A program made the translations under genes and the position numbers. This document shows, one piece after another, positions 8,662 through 13,733 of a DNA stretch of 22,178 nt. The stretch spans positions 1-22,178 of the forward strand of contig CAIRTT010000180.1 in NCBI GenBank assembly GCA_903881535.1. The letters are read 5' to 3'. Source of the stretch: an uncultured Armatimonadota bacterium (lineage in GTDB: Bacteria > Armatimonadota > Armatimonadia > Armatimonadales > Armatimonadaceae). The notes under the pieces were generated by a model. It searched no databases. It was not told where the DNA came from and was given only the letters and a program-made list of their open reading frames with translations. The number at the start of each line of letters is the position of its first letter. Positions within the stretch are counted from its first letter, which is position 1.

Positions 8662-9648
8662 ATGGCCGTCACCATCGTGGAAATCGCAAAGCGGGCTGGA
8701 GTCTCTCACTCCACCGTTTCACGTGTGTTGAATAACACGTCGGATGTCATCGCGAAGGACACCCGTGAGCGTGTTCTGACCATCGCGAAAGCCATGGGCT
8801 ATGTGCCAAACCTTGCCGCGCGCAGTCTTCGTCATGCACGGACGCGCATGATTACGGTTTTTGCCGCGGGACCGGATGATTTCTGGCTGGGAGCGAACCC
8901 AACGATTATCACCGCGGCTGCGAATGCCTTTCGGGATGCTGGCTACGAGCTGTTTTGTTCCTTTGGGGGAAGCGCCGAGTCTACGCGCATGCCTGCGTGG
9001 CGTTTTGATGCCGCCGTCTTACTCGATAGGGTCCCGGATGACCTACGGCACCAGCTTCGTGCGCAGAACACGCCCTATGTTGTGATCAATGACATCGTGG
9101 ATGAAGATGCCCTTATTGTTCCCGATGATGCACAGGGCACCGAAGTGATGTTGGAGGAGCTCTACAGCCTAGGGCACCGGGAGATCAGCTTTGTCAGCCC
9201 GGGGAGTTGGTATGTTGGGCACCACTCTATTGTTGCTCGTCAGGCAGCGTTTACCGCATTTATGCAATCCCATGACCTGCCGCATTCGCTATCGCTTGAA
9301 GATCGCATTGTTAGTGAGGACATGGATGGCTGGCTGCGTGGTCAGTTAGACCTTGGCGTTACCGCATTCGTGGCGAATGACCACCACACGGCGATAGTCC
9401 TGATGTCGGCTGCGGCGCGTCTGGGTGTGCGGATTCCTGGTGATTTTAGTTTGATGTGTTTCAACGATGAGTTTCCACTCGCATTGCTTGAGCCACCCGT
9501 AACCTGTGTCTCCCTCGATTCGGAGCTGCTTGGGCGTACGGCGGCTCGGTATTTGCTCAGCCTCCTGAGCGACAAGGAGCAGGCGTTAGCGCATGTCACA
9601 CGCATCCCGTACCGGCTTGTTTCGAGGAACTCAACAGCCGCGCATTAG
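8662..9648 (+). CDS. LacI-family transcriptional regulator
   Basis: A 328-residue regulator. The N-terminal helix-turn-helix is textbook: 'VTIVEIAKRAGVSHSTVSRV' begins at residue 3, followed by the hinge helix region 'YVPNLAARSLRHART' (about 47-61). The remainder is a periplasmic-binding-protein-like sensor domain (Peripla_BP_3 type) with 'GTEVMLEELYSLGHREISFV' near 158-177 and 'DFSLMCFNDE' near 270. The start is placed at ATG 8662; the frame is open 18 codons further up, but those codons run through the promoter-like element. No sugar-use operon is next to it, so the target and ligand are unknown. The GH16 and PEP-CTERM genes in the window are possible but unproven targets. A hairpin follows 8 bp after the stop. 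Confidence 0.95.
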   Translation: MAVTIVEIAKRAGVSHSTVSRVLNNTSDVIAKDTRERVLTIAKAMGYVPNLAARSLRHARTRMITVFAAGPDDFWLGANPTIITAAANAFRDAGYELFCSFGGSAESTRMPAWRFDAAVLLDRVPDDLRHQLRAQNTPYVVINDIVDEDALIVPDDAQGTEVMLEELYSLGHREISFVSPGSWYVGHHSIVARQAAFTAFMQSHDLPHSLSLEDRIVSEDMDGWLRGQLDLGVTAFVANDHHTAIVLMSAAARLGVRIPGDFSLMCFNDEFPLALLEPPVTCVSLDSELLGRTAARYLLSLLSDKEQALAHVTRIPYRLVSRNSTAAH

Positions 9649-9656
9649 GATGGTGA

Positions 9657-9675
9657 GGATGCTTGGTAAGCATTC
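9657..9675 (+). terminator. Short hairpin after the LacI-family gene
   Basis: GGATGCTT-GGT-AAGCATTC forms an 8-bp stem (one G-U) with a 3-nt loop, 8 bp after the stop codon. It lacks a following T tract (CACGAACC follows), so it may stabilise the 3' end or assist factor-dependent termination rather than act as an intrinsic terminator. Confidence 0.35.
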
Positions 9676-9893
9676 CACGAACCTGACAACAGTACGCGTA
9701 ACCGCTGTTGATTTTTGCATTTGCAACCGTAATCCCAATATTTTGAAATTTTGGTGTTGTTACTACTTTAGATGTCAGAAACCCCGTATTTTCTCCAGTG
9801 ATGCGCTTAAAGAACCCCGGTAATCTTGTTCTGTAATGTCGTCAATAAGGGGACATACGAATGCTTGTTCTGCGGCATTCAGATGGAGACAAA

Positions 9894-10520
9894 ATGAAGA
9901 AAGTACTTTTGGGAGCAGTCGCAGCGATTGCGATTACAGGCGCTGCGAATGCGCAATTCGGAACTTGGTACACCAACCAAGGCGCGTGGACGGCTGCGGT
10001 TACGAGCGTTCAGACCGAAAACTACACGAACATCGTTAGTGGTGCTAACAATGTTGCATCCTCGTTCGGCGGGCTTGTAACGTCGACAAGTTACAACAAC
10101 GGTTTATTCCCTGCTTCCCCAGGATTCACAACCGTTGACGCTTCGGCCGATGTATTGTTTAGTTTCACTAGCGGAAATGCATTCGCATTCGTCGGTGGCA
10201 TTACTACCGGAACTGGAACTGTTGCACCCGGAAATCTGGCAGTCACAGTGAGCGACGGTGGTACTTACACCTTTGGAAGTACCAATCCATTCTCCTTCCT
10301 GGGCTATGTCAGCAACTCAGCATCCTTGTCGAGCGTTGGCGTTACCGGTCCTTTGAGCAACTACCTTCAGTTCAGCAGCTTTTCCCTTGGAAATGCATCG
10401 CAGAACCCTGGCGGTGGTGGTGGCGCAGTGCCTGAGCCAGGCACGGTTGTCTCAATGGGCCTCCTTGGAGCTGGTGTGCTCGGACTTGTGATCCGCTCAC
10501 GCCGTCGTAACTCCAACTAA
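9894..10520 (+). CDS. PEP-CTERM sorting-domain protein (copy 1)
   Basis: A 208-residue exported protein. The signal peptide is residues 1-20 (MKK, hydrophobic core, A-N-A before Q21). The body is Ser/Gly/Thr/Asn-rich and beta-strand-like, with 'GTWYTNQGAW' just after the cleavage site and 'DGGTYTFGSTNPFSFLGYVS' later. A Gly run precedes the C-terminal sorting signal: VPEPG, a hydrophobic helix (about 180-198) and a basic tail RSRRR. In this family an exosortase recognises PEP and moves the protein to the surface or exopolysaccharide matrix; no exosortase is encoded here. GGAG 6 nt before ATG 9894 fixes the start. It is paralogous to the next gene. A tandem pair of terminators follows. Confidence 0.93.
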   Translation: MKKVLLGAVAAIAITGAANAQFGTWYTNQGAWTAAVTSVQTENYTNIVSGANNVASSFGGLVTSTSYNNGLFPASPGFTTVDASADVLFSFTSGNAFAFVGGITTGTGTVAPGNLAVTVSDGGTYTFGSTNPFSFLGYVSNSASLSSVGVTGPLSNYLQFSSFSLGNASQNPGGGGGAVPEPGTVVSMGLLGAGVLGLVIRSRRRNSN

Positions 10521-10542
10521 TTAGTTCTTCGTAGAAGACATC

Positions 10543-10587
10543 AACCACCTCGTACACTCTGAAAAGGGCTGTATGGGGTGGTTCTTT
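10543..10587 (+). terminator. Terminator of PEP-CTERM gene 1, first copy
   Basis: AACCACC (10543-10549) pairs with GGTGGTT (10577-10583), with an inner TACA/TGTA pairing; CTTTGCGTTT follows. A second, similar hairpin lies at 10689-10732. The 65-bp blocks around the two hairpins align along their length, so one appears to be a duplicate of the other. Confidence 0.7.
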
Positions 10588-10650
10588 GCGTTTGTAAGGC
10601 TTCACCTGATCCACCTACTTTTTTGGGATATGGATCAAAGTCGGTTATTT

Positions 10651-10680
10651 TTCTGACGACTCAAAACATCAACGTCAGAA
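10651..10680. repeat. Inverted repeat between the duplicated terminators
   Basis: TTCTGACG and CGTCAGAA are perfect 8-bp arms around a 14-nt AT-rich loop. It could be a third hairpin in the 3' region of PEP-CTERM gene 1, or a protein-binding site. No T tract follows directly. Confidence 0.45.
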
Positions 10681-10688
10681 GCCTTTCG

Positions 10689-10732
10689 ACCACCTCATGC
10701 ACGCTGCAAAGAGCTGTGTGGGGTGGTTTTTT
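10689..10732 (+). terminator. Duplicate terminator, second copy
   Basis: ACCACC (10689-10694) pairs with GGTGGT (10722-10727), inner GCT/AGC pairing, and a six-T run at 10727-10732. This copy has the better T tract. The surrounding block (about 10676-10737) resembles 10529-10592 in order and sequence: GAAG, ACCACCTC, CTGTGTGGGGTGG and TTTGCGTT all recur. Confidence 0.72.
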
Positions 10733-10868
10733 GCGTTATAACCGCCAGAATGTCAACCGCTCGACGCGGTCGATCTGAGGACTCACTTGATGGATTCCAA
10801 TTCATTCAAAAGACAATTTACTATCGTAAATGCAACTACTAGATTCACCAAAGTAAATTCTTGAAAAT

Positions 10869-11046
10869 AGTTGGAACCCCAGTAATTTTGCGGGTGAACG
10901 TAATACCAGTGTGCGATATCCTCGTACCACTACCGGTCGTAAGATTGCTGGCTGGAGAAGCTAACAGGTGTTCCAGCACCTGAGAGTTACATCCAGCATA
11001 GCCTTGCGACTGTCAGTCCTTGTTTGATTCATCTGTTTCCAACTCA
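10869..11046 (+). ncRNA. Structured small RNA candidate, possibly 6S-like
   Basis: A non-coding stretch that folds by hand into one long, interrupted structure. The ends close with AGTTGGAA (10869-10876) and TTCCAACT (11037-11044). Inside are a hairpin AGTG-TGCGA / TCGTA-C-CACT around a 5-nt loop (10908-10931), a helix CGGTCGTAAG (10934-10943) with CTTGCGACTG (11003-11012, two G-U pairs), TGCTGG (10946-10951) with CCAGCA (10993-10998), and an apical stem CAGGTG (10965-10970) with CACCTG (10977-10982). A very strong terminator begins 2 nt after the closing stem. Length (about 175 nt), a closing stem, a large asymmetric central region and a long apical arm fit 6S RNA. The segment CGATATCCTCGTACCAC also resembles, from memory, the E. 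coli 6S segment CGATATTTCATACCAC. A weak -10 (TAAATT, 10854-10859) lies upstream. An unclassified RNA or riboswitch is the alternative. Confidence 0.5.
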
Positions 11047-11073
11047 CCCCCGGTGAAAACCGGGGGCTTTTTT
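11047..11073 (+). terminator. Strong intrinsic terminator after the RNA candidate
   Basis: CCCCCGGT-GAAA-ACCGGGGG is a perfect 8-bp GC-rich stem with a GAAA tetraloop, followed after one C by six T. It is the clearest terminator of the window and has no protein-coding gene in front of it for over 500 bp, which implies that a non-coding transcript ends here. Confidence 0.92.
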
Positions 11074-11163
11074 ATGTCTGGGCTAGCTACCAAAACAGTA
11101 CCCAGTGAGCATCCGGTAAGTCAACGAGATGGTCTTTTCCAAGCAATTCTGACAGGGAGTCAT

Positions 11164-11184
11164 CCTGAAATTCCATGTTTCAGG
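11164..11184. promoter_or_regulatory. Inverted repeat upstream of PEP-CTERM gene 2
   Basis: CCTGAAA-TTCCATG-TTTCAGG has perfect 7-bp arms and sits about 40 bp upstream of a -10-like TATATT (11226-11231), close to where a regulator of this gene would bind. It may equally be a small hairpin. The regulator is unknown. Confidence 0.35.
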
Positions 11185-11310
11185 CACTTCTACCGTGCAT
11201 ATACACGCAATTCCACGGATGTAGATATATTCGTTCGCAAGTAATCTGTTCCCATCGGCGTCGTGATGTGTCCCGACAACACACGCCAGACTCGAACTAG
11301 GAGACTAATC

Positions 11311-11961
11311 ATGAAAAAACTACTCAGCTTAGCAGCAACAAGTCTGTTCTTTGTCGGCACCGCAAACGCACAAGGCACCTGGTACACGAACTACAACACG
11401 TGGCTTACACAAATGACATCGATTGGTGGAACGGCTGACTATAACGCATTGGTTGCTGGAGATCTTGGAGTCACAAGCATCACTGAAAATGGTGTGACGC
11501 TGTCCAACAATTCACTAAGTGATTTCCTTTGGAGTGTCAACAACGCTGGTACGTCGCTTGGTCAGATTACATCCGGAAACAACACGGACAATTTGACCTT
11601 TACGTTTAATGGTAATGCGTTTGGTGGTCGATTCTTGGTGACTGATCCAAATGATAACTACATCGATGCACCACTTTCGTTCGCAACCACCGATGGGGGT
11701 ACTTATAGCCTGCTTTCTGTAAGCGACTCGGCGCCTTTTACATTCCTTGGTTACATCAGCAACAGCAACTCGCCCATATCGCTCGACATCCTTGGGTCTG
11801 CAAACTACGCTACTGTTGATTCCTTCGCTTTTGGTAACGGTACAAACGTAGTCGCTCCCGGCTCCGCTGTTCCAGAACCCGGCGAATACGTCAGCATGGC
11901 CATCCTCGGCATCGGCCTCTGCGGGATGATCGTTCGTAGCCGCCGCATCAACAAATCCTGA
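11311..11961 (+). CDS. PEP-CTERM sorting-domain protein (copy 2)
   Basis: A 216-residue exported protein paralogous to the gene at 9894. The signal peptide ends at A-N-A before Q19, directly followed by GTWYTNYNTW (copy 1 has FGTWYTNQGAW). The body is Asn/Thr/Ser-rich with 'DGGTYSLLSVSDSAPFTFLG' aligning to 'DGGTYTFGSTNPFSFLG' of copy 1. The sorting signal is VPEPG followed by a hydrophobic helix (about 190-208) and RSRRINKS. AGGAG at 11299-11303, 7 nt before the ATG, sets the start. Copies 1 and 2 differ in most of the central region, so the duplication is old. The ligand or structural role is unknown; the family is tied to exopolysaccharide-producing, surface-associated growth. Confidence 0.93.
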   Translation: MKKLLSLAATSLFFVGTANAQGTWYTNYNTWLTQMTSIGGTADYNALVAGDLGVTSITENGVTLSNNSLSDFLWSVNNAGTSLGQITSGNNTDNLTFTFNGNAFGGRFLVTDPNDNYIDAPLSFATTDGGTYSLLSVSDSAPFTFLGYISNSNSPISLDILGSANYATVDSFAFGNGTNVVAPGSAVPEPGEYVSMAILGIGLCGMIVRSRRINKS

Positions 11962-11992
11962 CCTGCAACGTCGTAGGTAATAGGAACCAGAT

Positions 11993-12035
11993 AACCTCCC
12001 AGGGCTTCGTCTCTCAGGCCCAGGGAGGTTTTATA
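11993..12035 (+). terminator. Terminator of PEP-CTERM gene 2
   Basis: AACCTCCC (11993-12000) pairs with GGGAGGTT (12023-12030); an inner GGGC/GCCC extends the stem past an A-A mismatch, and TTTTAT overlaps the end of the stem. It lies about 30 bp after the stop codon. Confidence 0.85.
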
Positions 12036-12111
12036 ACATGACGACCACCGCATTCCTGCGCAACATCCAACAACATTAAGAACATCCCACAACAATAAAA
12101 AGGTGCGCCGG

Positions 12112-12124
12112 TATGCTGGTAAAC
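12112..12124 (+). promoter_or_regulatory. -10-like element directly before phoX start
   Basis: TATGCT (12112-12117) lies exactly 7 nt before the ATG at 12125, the spacing expected if transcription begins at the start codon. It is the same geometry as at 8650 and 13721. The competing view is translation from ATG 12113 using AAGGTG at 12100-12105; the two models exclude each other. Confidence 0.35.
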
Positions 12125-13498
12125 ATGGACCGTCGTCAACTTTTATCCGATGCAATCAAGCTCGGAGGCTCTGCCGCCTTCGCTGGTATCGTCTCCCGCG
12201 GACTTCTCGCCGATACATCCCGTGACAATGCTTTCGGCTACGGAGAGCTCTATCCAACCACATCGCTGAACACCGGCGAAACCATCCTGATGCTCCCAAA
12301 GGGCTTTCAATACACCGTCTTTGGCCGCAAGGGCACCATTATGTCGGATGGCAATGTCACGCCCATACAGCACGACGGTATGGCAGCCTTCGCAAGCGCG
12401 GATGGCGACATCCGCATCGTTCGAAACCATGAAGTCACCGGTGACCACGTTTCCGATTGTAAGTGCATTGTGGATGCCAACAACCCTTACGCGTATGACC
12501 ACACAGCCCCGGCTGGATGTTCGACTATCGTTATCGACCCCGTAACCCGGTTGCTGAAGCGAGACTTCGTCAGCCTTGCCGGGACCCACACAAGCTGTGC
12601 GGGCGGCGCGACGCCATGGGGTAGCTGGTTGTCGTGCGAAGAGACAGTCTTTGGCGCGACGCTTGGTAAATCCACCGATGGACCATTTGGCGGCTTTGCC
12701 AAAGAGCATGGCTATGTCTTTGAAGTTCCAAGTCAGTTCGACATTCCCGTCAAGCCCGTGCCGCTCAAGGCGCTTGGACGCTTTGTGCATGAAGCCATCG
12801 CCATCGACCCACGCACCGGGATTCTTTACCTTACCGAAGATCGCAAGACCGCTGGCTTCTACCGCTTCATCCCCAATAACCGCCGCCGCCTCCAAGAGGG
12901 TGGCCAGCTTGAAATGCTGATGATTGATGCCAAGCCTGGCTTCGATACGCGTAAGGGCCAGCGTGTAGGGGATGCCCTTTCGTGCAAGTGGGTTGCCATC
13001 GATGACCCTGATCCTGTTTCTGCCGCCACCAATGACCTTGCCGTCTATGAGAGTGGTAAGGCAAAGGGCGCCGCAACATTTGCGCGTCTCGAAGGCGCCT
13101 GGTACGGAAATGGCTCTGTTTACATGTCTGCGACATCGGGTGGGGATGCATCTCTTGGGCAGGTGTGGCGTTATATTCCATCGGAGACGGGAGGCACGCT
13201 TGTCCTCCTCTTCGAATCCCGGGACAAAAAGGTGCTGTGGTCGCCAGACAACCTGACGGTCAGCCGCCGCGGAGGCATCGCGATCTGTGAGGACACCTAT
13301 GGAGGCGCGTGTCACATTCGTGGACTGACTCCTGAAGGTCGTATCTTTGACTTTGCGAAGAACATTTATCCTGGGGATGAGCAGTCGGAGTTTGCAGGTG
13401 TGTGCTACGCACCAGATGGCCAGACGATGTTTGTGAATCTTCAGCTGCCGGGCGTGACGTGTGCAATCTGGGGCCCTTGGGAGCGCGGTGTGCTCTAG
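12125..13498 (+). CDS. phoX: PhoX-family phosphatase (DUF839), Tat-exported
   Basis: PhoX-type enzymes are Ca/Fe-dependent alkaline phosphatases of the periplasm or surface. A Tat-type leader opens the protein (DRRQLL, then a hydrophobic stretch to 'RGLLA'). Family motifs appear in order: 'MAAFASADGDIRIVRNHE' with the acidic/His residues of the first blades, 'SCAGGATPWGSWLSCEE' (the PhoX hallmark), 'HEAIAIDPRTGILYLTED', 'WSPDNLTVSRRGGIAICED' and 'FAGVCYAPDGQTMFVNLQ' before the C-terminal 'GPW'. Length (about 457) is normal. Start at ATG 12125 is preferred because the Tat motif then begins at once; ATG 12113 is the alternative. A terminator follows, and beyond it lies a decayed copy of the last 14 codons. 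Whether it cleaves phosphate monoesters here is inferred from family; phosphate-starvation control cannot be seen in the upstream sequence. Confidence 0.88.
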   Translation: MDRRQLLSDAIKLGGSAAFAGIVSRGLLADTSRDNAFGYGELYPTTSLNTGETILMLPKGFQYTVFGRKGTIMSDGNVTPIQHDGMAAFASADGDIRIVRNHEVTGDHVSDCKCIVDANNPYAYDHTAPAGCSTIVIDPVTRLLKRDFVSLAGTHTSCAGGATPWGSWLSCEETVFGATLGKSTDGPFGGFAKEHGYVFEVPSQFDIPVKPVPLKALGRFVHEAIAIDPRTGILYLTEDRKTAGFYRFIPNNRRRLQEGGQLEMLMIDAKPGFDTRKGQRVGDALSCKWVAIDDPDPVSAATNDLAVYESGKAKGAATFARLEGAWYGNGSVYMSATSGGDASLGQVWRYIPSETGGTLVLLFESRDKKVLWSPDNLTVSRRGGIAICEDTYGGACHIRGLTPEGRIFDFAKNIYPGDEQSEFAGVCYAPDGQTMFVNLQLPGVTCAIWGPWERGVL

Positions 13499-13525
13499 GG
13501 TTCCACGAGGGAATAAGTTAGAAAT

Positions 13526-13572
13526 GCCCCCGGGTTCCGAACTTCAAATAGACGGAATGTGGGGGCTTTCTC
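13526..13572 (+). terminator. phoX terminator
   Basis: GCCCCC (13526-13531) with GGGGGC (13561-13566), extended inward by GTTCCG / CGGAAT across a small internal loop. TTTCTCTTTTT follows. It sits 27 bp after the phoX stop codon. Confidence 0.88.
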
Positions 13573-13618
13573 TTTTTGTTTTCCAGCATTGCTGACTTAT
13601 TGCAAGCGATGCTCCACT

Positions 13619-13665
13619 ACGTCACGTGTGCAATCAGGGGCCTGTGGGAGTGCGGTGTGCTCACA
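13619..13665 (+). pseudogene. Decayed duplicate of the phoX 3' end
   Basis: The 42 bp at 13621-13662 match the last coding bases of phoX (13454-13495) at about 37 of 42 positions by eye, without gaps. Translated in the same frame the original reads VTCAIWGPWERGVL-stop and the copy VTCAIRGLWECGVL followed by Thr, so the stop is lost and three residues are changed. The copy lies beyond the phoX terminator and has no start codon or body of its own. It is best read as the remnant tail of a former second phoX or of a tail duplication. Confidence 0.75.
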
Positions 13666-13720
13666 AACCGCCCCGGATGTCCGCTTAGGTATTTGCGGTT
13701 CAGTATCGATCCACATGCCA

Positions 13721-13733
13721 TAGAATCGGAACT
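13721..13733 (+). promoter_or_regulatory. -10-like element directly before the 13734 gene
   Basis: TAGAAT (13721-13726, 5 of 6 to the -10 consensus) is followed by 7 nt and the ATG at 13734. The only purine-rich bases, GGAA, are just 3-4 nt from the ATG, too close for a ribosome site. A leaderless transcript is the simplest reading. No convincing -35 hexamer is seen at 17 bp (TTCAGT at 16 bp is weak). Confidence 0.4.

Noticed and set aside
9715..9726. TTGCA-TT-TGCAA dyad as LacI-family operator
   Set aside because: Short A/T-centred dyad without the usual central CG and only one copy; could be chance in an AT-rich leader.
10869..11073. tmRNA, RNase P RNA or SRP RNA
   Set aside because: No tRNA-like ends or tag frame, no RNase P core, and no SRP GGAAG signature loop were found; size and closing stem fit 6S-type better.
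11181..11200. Sigma-54 promoter before PEP-CTERM gene 2 (AGGCACTTCTACCGTGCA)
   Set aside because: The GG to GC spacing is 12 instead of 10 and the -12 element is TGC without the preceding T; PEP-CTERM genes are often sigma-54 controlled, but this site does not fit.
12143..13315. 390-codon open frame antisense to phoX
   Set aside because: It lies wholly opposite a well-supported PhoX gene, shows no recognisable domain, and has a composition expected from the complement of a coding strand.
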